Of a DNA stretch of 64,000 nt, positions 9,295 to 16,133 are shown one piece after another. Below the pieces are notes generated by a model, which saw only the letters and a list, made by a program, of their open reading frames with translations, was not told the DNA's origin and did not search any database. This DNA is from Kribbella catacumbae DSM 19601. GTDB lineage: Bacteria; Actinomycetota; Actinomycetes; Propionibacteriales; Kribbellaceae. The DNA lies in the NCBI RefSeq assembly GCF_000372465.1, contig NZ_AQUZ01000010.1, positions 62,001-126,000 on the forward strand, given 5' to 3'. Each line of letters starts with the position of its first letter. Within the stretch, counting starts at the first letter, position 1. The position numbers were made by a program, and so were the translations under genes.

Positions 9295-10080
9295 ATGCCG
9301 GAAGGAGACACCGTCTGGCGAGCCTGTCGGCGGCTCGATCAGGCGCTGGGTGGGCAGGAGTTGACGCGCACCGACTTCCGGGTGCCGTCGCTGGCCACGA
9401 CCGATCTCAGCGGTCGGAGCGTGCTCGAGGTCGTTGCGAAGGGCAAGCATCTGCTGATGCGGTTGTCGGCCGGAGTGACGATCCACAGCCACCTCCGGAT
9501 GGACGGCAGTTGGCATCTGTACCGACCTGGCGAGCCGTGGAGAGGCGGCGCCGATCATCAGGTGCGCGTTGTCCTGGAGACGGCCGGCTGGCTGGCGGTG
9601 GGGTATCGGCTGCCGGTGCTGGAGCTGGTCGCGACCGCTGCCGAGGACACCGTGGTCGGTCATCTCGGCCCTGATCTGCTGTCCCCCGACTTCGACCGGG
9701 CTCTGGCGCTGGCCAATCTCGCCGCCGAGCCTGAACGGACGATCAGCGAAGCGCTACTGGACCAGCGAAACCTGGCCGGAATCGGCAACTTCTATCGGAC
9801 CGAGGTCTGCTTCCTGCTCGGCCTCCATCCGTGGCGGCCGGTGGCCTCGGTCGACCTGGCGGCCGCAGTCGACCTCAGCCGTCGGCTGATGAAGGCGAAT
9901 CTCGGGCATGCCGCCCAAGTGACGACCGGGGTCGATCGGCCTGGCCAGCGCTCGTACGTCTTCGAGCGGCCGGGCAAACCGTGCCGCCGGTGCCGGACGA
10001 CGATCCTGGCGGCCCCGATCGGGGAGCCGCCCCGGGAGCGGGTCAGCTACTGGTGCCCCAACTGCCAGCCCGAGCAGTGA
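9295..10080 (+). CDS. nei: Fpg/Nei family DNA glycosylase (endonuclease VIII-like)
   Basis: A 261-residue base-excision repair glycosylase/AP lyase. The N-terminus MPEGDTVWRA supplies the catalytic Pro2 and Glu3 of the Fpg/Nei family, and PEGDT favours Nei over Fpg. A GKGKHLLM segment holds the conserved lysine. The helix-two-turn-helix signature LDQRNLAGIGNFYRTE lies at about residues 154-169, and the C-terminus carries a zinc finger with CRRC and CPNC pairs (about residues 231-256). The ATG lies 3 nt after the lhr stop, so it is probably cotranscribed with lhr. In mycobacteria the comparable protein is Nei2. The DUF4262 gene that follows has its own LexA site. Confidence 0.93.
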   Translation: MPEGDTVWRACRRLDQALGGQELTRTDFRVPSLATTDLSGRSVLEVVAKGKHLLMRLSAGVTIHSHLRMDGSWHLYRPGEPWRGGADHQVRVVLETAGWLAVGYRLPVLELVATAAEDTVVGHLGPDLLSPDFDRALALANLAAEPERTISEALLDQRNLAGIGNFYRTEVCFLLGLHPWRPVASVDLAAAVDLSRRLMKANLGHAAQVTTGVDRPGQRSYVFERPGKPCRRCRTTILAAPIGEPPRERVSYWCPNCQPEQ

Positions 10081-10138
10081 AATCCGCCTGTGGATGAACC
10101 GCTGCTCCGGCGGAAAGACGGATATCTTCCCTGTCGAG

Positions 10139-10154
10139 TCGAACATTTGTTCGA
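10139..10154 (+). promoter_or_regulatory. LexA-binding site (SOS box)
   Basis: TCGAACATTTGTTCGA is a perfect match to the actinobacterial LexA consensus TCGAAC-N4-GTTCGA. It ends 18 nt before the ATG of the DUF4262 gene at 10173. The match is seen directly; LexA control is inferred from it. Confidence 0.85.
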
Positions 10155-10172
10155 GTCCGAGAGGAGAGAGTC

Positions 10173-10595
10173 ATGTGCGATCTGTGCGGCGGCATCACGA
10201 GTCCTGAGTACGAGCAGCGCCTGCTGGCCAACATCCAGCGCTACGGCTGGACGGTGCAGTTCGTCGAAGGCGACCACGGCGGGCGGAACCCGGCGTACGC
10301 CTACACGCTCGGGCTGAGCCTGCACGGGCATCCGGAGTTCATCACGTTCAACTGCCGGCCGGAGCTGGTCGCGCGCGACCTCGAGCCGCTCGCACAGGCA
10401 GTGCTCGCCGGGCGGCAGTTCGACGAGGGTGACGATCTCGGCGATCTCTTCCGGCCACGGCTGCTCCGGTTGCCGGACTCGACGACGCATCTCTACACGG
10501 CGAACACGATGTTCAGGCGCCCTGGTGATCCACCGATCCGGGCGCTGCAGTTCGTCTGGCCGAGCATGACGCCATGGCTGGAGAGCGGACGATGA
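10173..10595 (+). CDS. DUF4262 protein, probably SOS-regulated
   Basis: A 140-residue soluble protein of the DUF4262 family, function unknown. The recognisable parts are an N-terminal CDLCGG motif, then IQRYGWTVQFVEGDHGG, AYTLGLSLHGHPEFI and a C-terminal FVWPSMTPW. The strong ribosome site GAGGAGAG precedes the ATG by about 7 nt. A perfect LexA box sits directly upstream, and the preceding genes are lhr and nei, so a role connected to DNA damage is a reasonable guess. Nothing in the protein itself shows an enzymatic activity; the CxxC pair could bind metal. It converges on clgR with a 20-nt gap. Confidence 0.88.
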   Translation: MCDLCGGITSPEYEQRLLANIQRYGWTVQFVEGDHGGRNPAYAYTLGLSLHGHPEFITFNCRPELVARDLEPLAQAVLAGRQFDEGDDLGDLFRPRLLRLPDSTTHLYTANTMFRRPGDPPIRALQFVWPSMTPWLESGR

Positions 10596-10615
10596 CCGCC
10601 CGCGAGCTGGATGGT

Positions 10616-10906
10616 TCAGGCTGCGGAGGCTACGACCTCGGCCTCGATCACCGGGTGCGCCAGCACCAGAGCCTCTTCGCGGGCCAGATCCTCGCTCACC
10701 TCGGCGAAGACCGTCGACAGCGGCACGTCCAGCGCCATGCAGATGGCGGCGAGCAGCTCGCTCGACGCCTCCTTCTGGCCGCGCTCGACCTCCGACAGGT
10801 AGCCCAGGCTGACCCGGGCATCGGCGGACACCTCGCGCAGTGTGCGCCCTTGGCGCAGTCGCTTACGCCGCAGGACGTCGCCCAAGAGGCCACGAACCAG
10901 CACCAT
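10616..10906 (-). CDS. clgR: ClgR-type XRE transcriptional regulator
   Basis: A 96-residue helix-turn-helix regulator. The segment [20 protein letters not shown] is the HTH of the ClgR/PopR group, activators of clp protease and other stress genes in Actinobacteria. The start chosen is the ATG at 10906, preceded by GGGAG at 7 nt and giving the standard N-terminus [16 protein letters not shown]; a longer frame exists but is not family-like. The position after rimO, pgsA and cinA is the conserved actinobacterial order. ClgR is known to be regulated by its own turnover by Clp proteases: a C-terminal AA-type degron is expected, and this protein ends VVASAA, which fits. Confidence 0.92.
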   Translation of the reverse strand: MVLVRGLLGDVLRRKRLRQGRTLREVSADARVSLGYLSEVERGQKEASSELLAAICMALDVPLSTVFAEVSEDLAREEALVLAHPVIEAEVVASAA

Positions 10907-11069
10907 GAGGTTTCTCCCTTCCGCCTGTCGGACCGAACCTACTCGCACCGTAGCTCGGTCGTGGGGACCAACGGTACCCGTTGCCGGGTCACTACTCCTC
11001 GCAATGTCCAGCTTCGGTGCGCCGTGCCAGTCTGCCTTACCTGTTCCCATGGTGGTCTCAACACTCCGA

Positions 11070-11690
11070 TCAAGCCAGTTCTTCCGCCACTAACTCGGCA
11101 GCCAACTCCAGCGCGGCCTGCACACTGCCCTGCCGGACAGTTGCCCGGTCCCCCTTCAGCGACAACTTCCGGACCCGTACTGCGCCCGGCCCCGCGGCCG
11201 CGACGTAGACCGTGCCGGCCGCGACACCCGCCTGAGGCTCTGGACCGGCCACACCGGTCGTGGCAAGCCCATAGGTGGCCCCAAGCCGCTCCCGTACGCC
11301 GGTGGCCAGTGCTGCGGCCGTGTCGGGGTGTACCGGGCCTACAGCGGCCAGGAGATCCTCTGGGACACCAGCAAGGGTTGCCTTCAGATCAGTCGCGTAG
11401 ACAACGACTCCGCCGCGGTAGACGGCTGACACGCCGGGCACATCCGTCAGCGCGGCGCCCACCAGGCCACCCGTCAGGGACTCGGCCGTCGCCAGCGTTT
11501 CCCCGCGCTGTTTCAACCGCGCTACCAACCCCAGGACCACGTCCGGAGGTGCAGCGGCAGCGGGGGTCGGCAGCTCCCGAGGACGAGCTGGGCCCGGAGC
11601 CGCGGCCTCTGCGGTGTTCGATCCGGTCCTTGATCCGGTGCTGGATCCGGTGCTGGTCCCGGTGGAGGCCGGAGGTTGGTTCGGGGTCAT
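11070..11690 (-). CDS. cinA: CinA-family nicotinamide-nucleotide amidohydrolase
   Basis: A 206-residue protein of the CinA C-terminal family (PncC), which deamidates nicotinamide mononucleotide. The core runs from about residue 48: [20 protein letters not shown], then [14 protein letters not shown], and [17 protein letters not shown], all typical. The N-terminal molybdopterin-binding half seen in long CinA proteins is absent, as in many Actinobacteria. The first ~45 residues are a low-complexity Thr/Ser/Gly/Ala/Pro extension encoded partly by a 12-bp tandem repeat. The ATG start at 11690 overlaps the pgsA stop by four bases (ATGA), so it is coupled to pgsA. The ~160-nt gap before clgR leaves room for a separate clgR promoter. 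Confidence 0.9.
   Translation of the reverse strand: MTPNQPPASTGTSTGSSTGSRTGSNTAEAAAPGPARPRELPTPAAAAPPDVVLGLVARLKQRGETLATAESLTGGLVGAALTDVPGVSAVYRGGVVVYATDLKATLAGVPEDLLAAVGPVHPDTAAALATGVRERLGATYGLATTGVAGPEPQAGVAAGTVYVAAAGPGAVRVRKLSLKGDRATVRQGSVQAALELAAELVAEELA
11614..11661 (-). repeat. 12-bp tandem repeat inside cinA
   Basis: Four consecutive 12-bp units of the type GTGCTGGATCCG (plus-strand reading) with 1-3 changes each. They encode a four-residue repeat TGSx in the N-terminal extension of CinA. In-frame length variation would only lengthen or shorten a likely disordered linker. Confidence 0.8.
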
Positions 11691-12310
11691 GGCAGAGGGT
11701 GTTTGGCGGCGGCTCGAAGACGGAGGGCCCGGCCGACGTAGTCGAGGCCCGTGACGATGGTGACGAGGACGGCGGCGCCCATGAAGACGATTGCGGTCCA
11801 GTGCAGAACGGCGAGCGAGTGCCAGGGAAGGAGGTAGAGGCCGAGGGCGATCGCCTGCAGGACCGTCTTCAGCTTGCCGCCACGGCTGGCCGGCATCACG
11901 CCGTGCCGGATCACCCAGAAGCGAAGTGCGGTGACACCCCATTCGCGCACCATCACCACGACGGTGACCCACCAAGGCAGGTCGCCGAGGATCGAGAGGC
12001 CGATGAACGCTGCGCCGGTGAGCGCCTTGTCCGCGATCGGGTCGGCGATCTTGCCGAAGTTGGTGACCATGTTCCAGCGGCGGGCGATGTCACCGTCGAA
12101 CCGGTCGGTCACGATCGCGACCACGAAGGCGGCGGTGGCGAGCAGCCGGTTGCCGTCGCTCGCGCCGACGTCGCGGAGCAGCAGCCAGACGAACAGCGGC
12201 ACCAGGGCGAGCCGCAGTACGGTCAGCGCGTTCGCCACATTCCAGGCGCTGGGCGCGCTGAGCGCACCGGCCGCGGCGCGCGGCACGGGGTTCGTCGGCG
12301 GGATTGTCAC
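11687..12310 (-). CDS. pgsA: CDP-diacylglycerol--glycerol-3-phosphate 3-phosphatidyltransferase
   Basis: A 207-residue integral membrane enzyme that makes phosphatidylglycerophosphate from CDP-diacylglycerol and glycerol 3-phosphate. The CDP-alcohol phosphotransferase signature D-x2-DG-x2-AR-x8-G-x3-D-x3-D is complete: it starts at DRFDGDIAR and ends GKIADPIAD, at about residues 72-97. Several hydrophobic helices surround it. The start is GTG at 12310, overlapping the rimO stop by four bases (GTGA); its own stop overlaps the cinA start. This rimO-pgsA-cinA coupling is the conserved actinobacterial arrangement. A phosphatidylinositol-phosphate synthase is an alternative within the same fold, but the neighbours favour pgsA. 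Confidence 0.92.
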   Translation of the reverse strand: MTIPPTNPVPRAAAGALSAPSAWNVANALTVLRLALVPLFVWLLLRDVGASDGNRLLATAAFVVAIVTDRFDGDIARRWNMVTNFGKIADPIADKALTGAAFIGLSILGDLPWWVTVVVMVREWGVTALRFWVIRHGVMPASRGGKLKTVLQAIALGLYLLPWHSLAVLHWTAIVFMGAAVLVTIVTGLDYVGRALRLRAAAKHPLP

Positions 12311-14040
12311 GCGGTCAGATTAGCTGCCGGAACACCCTCTCGGGTGCCTACCTGCGCGGCGAACGTGGCGATCAGGTCGACTCCCTCGCTCCCGACGACG
12401 TCCGCGGTGACCAGATCGCCGATGGCAAGATCCGCCGGGAAACCGGTCAGCGTGGTCGAGCCATCGACCTCCGGGCCCTGGTGGGCGGCGCGCCCTTCCG
12501 CGGTGTCGCCGTCGAACGACTCGATCAGGAGTTCGACGGTCTCGCCGATCCGGGCCTCGGCGCGGGCCGACGTCAGGTCCTCGGCGAGCCGGGTGACGCG
12601 ATCCAGCCGGGCCGCGATGGTGTCCTCGTCCAGCTTGCCGTCGTAGGTCTCCGCCTCGGTGCCGTCCTCGTCCGAGTAGCCGAACACCCCGATCGCGTCG
12701 AGACCGGCGCGGGAGAGGAAGTCGCAGAGAATGTCCACATCCTCCTCGGTCTCCCCCGGGAAGCCGACGATCACGTTGCTCCGGATGCCGGCGGTCGGCG
12801 CCTGCGCGCGGACCTGGGCGATCAACTCGAGGAAACGCTCGGAGTCACCGAAGCGGCGCATCCGGCGCAGGAGCGGGCCGGACGCGTGCTGGAACGAGAG
12901 ATCGAAGTACGGGACGACGCCTGGGGTCGACGCCATCGCCGTGATGAGGGTGGGTCGCATCTCGGCGGGCTGCAGGTACGAGACCCGCACGCGGGTCAGG
13001 CCCGGCACCTCGGCGATCGCCGCGACCAGCGTTTCCAGCAGGCGCAGATCGCCCAGGTCCTTGCCGTACGAGGTGGAGTTCTCCGAGACCAGGAAAACCT
13101 CGCGGACACCGTTCTCAGCGAGCCAGTGCGCTTCACCGATCACCTCGGTCGGGCGACGGGACACGAACGCACCACGGAAGGCGGGGATCGCGCAGAACGC
13201 ACACCGGCGATCGCAACCGGACGCCAGCTTCAACGGAGCCATCGGCCCACCGTCGAGACGACGGCGTACGACCCGCGGCCCACTGGCAGGCGCCGACGCA
13301 AGATCCGGAGCATCAATAGTCAACTCGGATGCCTTCAGCGTGCGCCCCTTCAAACCGGACCCCTGAGTGGCGAGCCCAGTTGCAGCATCGCCCTGCCCGT
13401 CAGTGGCCAGCGCGGTTGCGCCGCTGCTCTGTCCGTCAGTGGTCAGCGCGGCTGCGCCGCTCCCCTGCCCGGCGGTGGTCAACGCGGTTGCGCCACGGGT
13501 GCGCTGACCGTCGGTGGTGAGCGCGGATGCGCTGTGGCTGGTCCGCGGGTCGGTGGCGGGGCTTGCGTCGCCGTGGCCGGGGAGGGAGACGCCTTGGGCG
13601 TTCGCGCGGTCGGCCGGGGCGAGGGGTAGGAGCTTGCGGCGGTCACGGGGTACGTGGGGCTCGTGCTTGGTGCCGGCGAGGATGGAGCGGAGCTTCTCGG
13701 AGATGTCCGCATAGTCATCGAAGCTCAGCACCGCGTCGGTCTCAGGGAGCGCCTCGGCCAACTGCTCGCCGTACCGCTCGGCCAGACAGCCGACGGCCAC
13801 GACTGCCTGTGTGCGACCGGAGTCCTTGTAGTCGGAAGCAGCCAGCAGAGTGTCGACCGAATCTTTCTTGGCGGCCTCGACGAATCCGCAGGTGTTCACC
13901 ACCACGGTGTCCGCCTCGGCGGCGTCCTCGACAAGCCGGAAACCTCCGGCCTCGAGCCGGCCGGCCAGTTCCTCGGAGTCGACGTCGTTGCGGGCGCAGC
14001 CCAGCGTGACCAGGGCGACGGTGGTGGGAGTCGTAGTCAT
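12307..14040 (-). CDS. rimO: Ribosomal protein S12 methylthiotransferase with repeat insertion
   Basis: Radical SAM methylthiotransferase that modifies an aspartate of ribosomal protein S12. The N-terminal MTTase domain has the three cluster cysteines in LGCARN, NTCGF and VGCLAERY; the radical SAM motif is CDRRCAFC, and a TRAM domain ends the protein. At 577 residues it is some 100 longer than typical RimO. The excess is a linker between the MTTase and radical SAM domains that contains a degenerate 12-13-residue repeat ALTTDGQxxGAT, encoded by 36-bp tandem repeats. The ATG at 14040 gives [15 protein letters not shown], a normal start; a slightly longer frame begins at 14064. The stop overlaps the pgsA GTG. 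Confidence 0.94.
   Translation of the reverse strand: MTTTPTTVALVTLGCARNDVDSEELAGRLEAGGFRLVEDAAEADTVVVNTCGFVEAAKKDSVDTLLAASDYKDSGRTQAVVAVGCLAERYGEQLAEALPETDAVLSFDDYADISEKLRSILAGTKHEPHVPRDRRKLLPLAPADRANAQGVSLPGHGDASPATDPRTSHSASALTTDGQRTRGATALTTAGQGSGAAALTTDGQSSGATALATDGQGDAATGLATQGSGLKGRTLKASELTIDAPDLASAPASGPRVVRRRLDGGPMAPLKLASGCDRRCAFCAIPAFRGAFVSRRPTEVIGEAHWLAENGVREVFLVSENSTSYGKDLGDLRLLETLVAAIAEVPGLTRVRVSYLQPAEMRPTLITAMASTPGVVPYFDLSFQHASGPLLRRMRRFGDSERFLELIAQVRAQAPTAGIRSNVIVGFPGETEEDVDILCDFLSRAGLDAIGVFGYSDEDGTEAETYDGKLDEDTIAARLDRVTRLAEDLTSARAEARIGETVELLIESFDGDTAEGRAAHQGPEVDGSTTLTGFPADLAIGDLVTADVVGSEGVDLIATFAAQVGTREGVPAANLTA
13391..13534 (-). repeat. 36-bp tandem repeat inside rimO
   Basis: Three consecutive 36-bp units (13391-13426, 13427-13462, 13463-13498) share a core near GTCAGTGGYCAGCGCGG and TGCGCC; a fourth more diverged unit with a 3-bp offset follows to 13534. 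All are in frame with rimO and encode ALTTDGQ-type units. The repeat lies between the two catalytic domains. Confidence 0.88.
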
Positions 14041-14703
14041 CACCACCGAGTATGACTGCTCCACCTACCGCACAGAAATCAGCCGGCCAACTACACCGAG
14101 CCAGCCAACAACACCGTGGTTCTTGCGACCTCGGAGACCATGCGGCGAACCTGAACACGTAAGTACGACTACGCCGGGGCTTGAGTGGGCGCGAGTACGC
14201 GCGCGGTCGAGGGGCGACGCACTGGGCTGATCAGCGCGGGCAGCAGACCCAGACCGAAAGAGCAGGGTATGCAGCGGTGACCTCGTTGGACTGGAAGCCC
14301 GTAGGGTGCCGATGGAAGTGGGTTGTGTGTCAGATAGCGGTCCGCACTACTGACCTCGATCCTGTGGCTGGTCTGGCCGCTGCCAGCCGCCCGGCGTCGC
14401 AAGCGTGAGCCAACTGTTCGACGTCCCGCTGCGCGAACACACCAAGAAGTCCGAGTCCGAGCCGCGTTGTAGGCGACCGCGGCGTTCGACATCGGAGTAC
14501 TGCCTTCGGTACTGGGTCGAAGCCGGCATTGGTGTCACGGCCGGTGGTCAGTCGACGCTGACCAGTTCCTTCCCGGGCTTCCTCGGTGGTGCGTCAGCTC
14601 ATTCCTTCAATGGCAGCGGACGACCGACGGAGAAGCGAGGTGGCTGGGAGGTGGGGAGCGGCGACGCAGGAGCCGCGTGGGCATGCGGCGTGCAGAGAGG
14701 GTG
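14041..14703. other. Intergenic region without a supportable gene
   Basis: About 660 bp between the rimO start and the end of the RodZ-like gene, both on the minus strand. Short open frames exist on both strands, but none has coding-like composition plus a recognisable protein. A small hairpin with arms AGTAC and GTACT (14495-14515) is visible. No tRNA-like or known riboswitch pattern was found. The rimO promoter should lie at its right-hand end as numbered from rimO, just above 14040. Confidence 0.5.
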
Positions 14704-15465
14704 TTAGTCCTCGGGGTTGGCGATTTTGCCGGTGGGGGTGATGGTGAAGCGTTTGGCGGGTGGCGTGGATTTGGTGCCGTTGATGAAGACGGTGATGTTG
14801 CCGCCGTTTTCCAGGGAGACGCGGATTTCGCCTTTGTAGGTGACGGTTTGCGTGGAGCCGGGGCCGAGCAGGCCCTGGAAGAGCTTGAGGCCCTTGGCGT
14901 CGCGGATGGTGACGTAGGAGCCGTCGCCGCGGGCTGTCAGGGTGAGCTTGGTCTTGGCGGGAACAGCGGGCTTGGCGGGCTTCGCCGGTGTGGTCGGCTT
15001 CAGTGTGGGCTTGGCCGGCGGCTTGGGAGCCGGGGTGGTCACCGCAACAGTGGGAGCCGTCTTGGAGGCGTTGGCCTCAACGTCGCTGGGCAGGGTGAAC
15101 AGTCGCACCATCCCCCAGCCCATCAGGCCGACCAGGATCGCGCCCAGGACGACTGCCCAGCGCGGGCGGGCGGGATGCAGGGTCGGGCGCTTGGAGTTCG
15201 CTCGCTCCTCGCGGCGGTTGCGATCCGGTTGCGGGGCCGGGTGCGTCTCGTCGAACTTCGCCAGCAGGACTTCCGGGTCAGCCTTCACCACGCGGGCGAT
15301 CGCCCGGATGTGGCCGCGGGCATAGAAGTTGCCGCCGCAACGGGAGAAGTCGTCGGCCTCCATGGCGGTGAGCAGCCCGGATCTGATCCGGGTGGACGCG
15401 CTCAGCTGCTCGATCGTCATGTCAGCCCGTTCGCGGGCCGCCGTGAGCGCGCTGCCGATGCTCAC
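14704..15465 (-). CDS. RodZ-like helix-turn-helix membrane protein (DUF4115)
   Basis: About 253 residues. An N-terminal HTH_25 domain (IGSALTAARERADMTIEQLS, then an arginine-rich STRIRSG helix) is followed by a single transmembrane helix (about residues 101-120, WAVVLGAILVGLMGWGMV), a Thr/Pro/Lys/Ala-rich spacer with repeated KP, TP and AKPAKPA units, and a C-terminal DUF4115 beta domain. This is the RodZ layout; RodZ links the cell-shape machinery to the membrane. Streptomyces and relatives keep such a protein between ftsK and rimO, as here. The GTG at 15465 is chosen because it follows an AAAGG site at 8 nt; the frame extends to 15519. Confidence 0.85.
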   Translation of the reverse strand: MSIGSALTAARERADMTIEQLSASTRIRSGLLTAMEADDFSRCGGNFYARGHIRAIARVVKADPEVLLAKFDETHPAPQPDRNRREERANSKRPTLHPARPRWAVVLGAILVGLMGWGMVRLFTLPSDVEANASKTAPTVAVTTPAPKPPAKPTLKPTTPAKPAKPAVPAKTKLTLTARGDGSYVTIRDAKGLKLFQGLLGPGSTQTVTYKGEIRVSLENGGNITVFINGTKSTPPAKRFTITPTGKIANPED

Positions 15466-15557
15466 GCCCACCACCTTTCTCCACCGTCTAAGTTGAGTTC
15501 CCAGATCCGCCGACTTCACACAGTCAACGGCCTGGGCACGACGGGGTCACGCAAGGC

Positions 15558-16130
15558 TCAGAGTTGTTCCCTGACCGGACACCTGGTGTCCGCCAGCATG
15601 TGCAGAGCCTGTACCACTTCCCCGTTCGACGGCTTGGCCGTCAACCCGAACGGTACCGCGAGCGATGTCCCGGTCAGCCGTCGGTTGGCATCAGTGACCT
15701 TGCGAGTCGCGGCCGGCATCTCGCCGAGCACCGGTCCGGGGTCGAGCAGGTGCACCGCGATCCGGCCGTCGTCGAGCAGGTGCCGTCGCTTGAGCACGGT
15801 GACCTCCTCGATCTCCTCCCACCGGGTGCCGATCCACTCGTTCCGGATCCGCAGCCGGATACCGACGTCGTCGGCGACCAGCATCGCGCCGACGGTCAGC
15901 GCCCGAGCGCAGATCACCGCGAGCACGGCGAAAGCCGCGGCGGCGATCCAGCGCAGTACGCCGGTGGGGCTGGTCGACGCCGAGGTCGCGAAGCCGATCG
16001 CGACCAGGCCGGCGCCGGCGGCCAGGGCTCCGTGCACCTTCTGGGAGGCACGGACGGTGAACTCGTGGGTGACTGGATCGGTGTCGACAGCGTGCTGCTC
16101 AGACCGGGGCATCGCGGTATGGGCGGTCAC
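15558..16130 (-). CDS. Putative PH-domain-like membrane protein
   Basis: 190 residues with two adjacent hydrophobic helices (about 35-50 and 58-80) followed by a cytoplasmic domain that begins VADDVGIRLRIRNEWIGTRW and has EIEEVTVLKRR; this two-helix-plus-beta layout is common in bacterial PH-like membrane proteins. No catalytic motif is seen and the function is unknown. The start is GTG at 16130, only 3 nt after the ftsK stop, so it is almost certainly cotranscribed with ftsK. It sits between ftsK and the RodZ-like gene, which makes a cell-envelope or division role a plausible but untested idea. Confidence 0.75.
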   Translation of the reverse strand: MTAHTAMPRSEQHAVDTDPVTHEFTVRASQKVHGALAAGAGLVAIGFATSASTSPTGVLRWIAAAAFAVLAVICARALTVGAMLVADDVGIRLRIRNEWIGTRWEEIEEVTVLKRRHLLDDGRIAVHLLDPGPVLGEMPAATRKVTDANRRLTGTSLAVPFGLTAKPSNGEVVQALHMLADTRCPVREQL

Positions 16131-16133
16131 GGG

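Noticed and set aside
14405..14707. A 100-codon frame starting SQLFDVPLREHTKK
   Set aside because: The beginning looks protein-like, but the rest has erratic composition, no family resemblance and no ribosome site.
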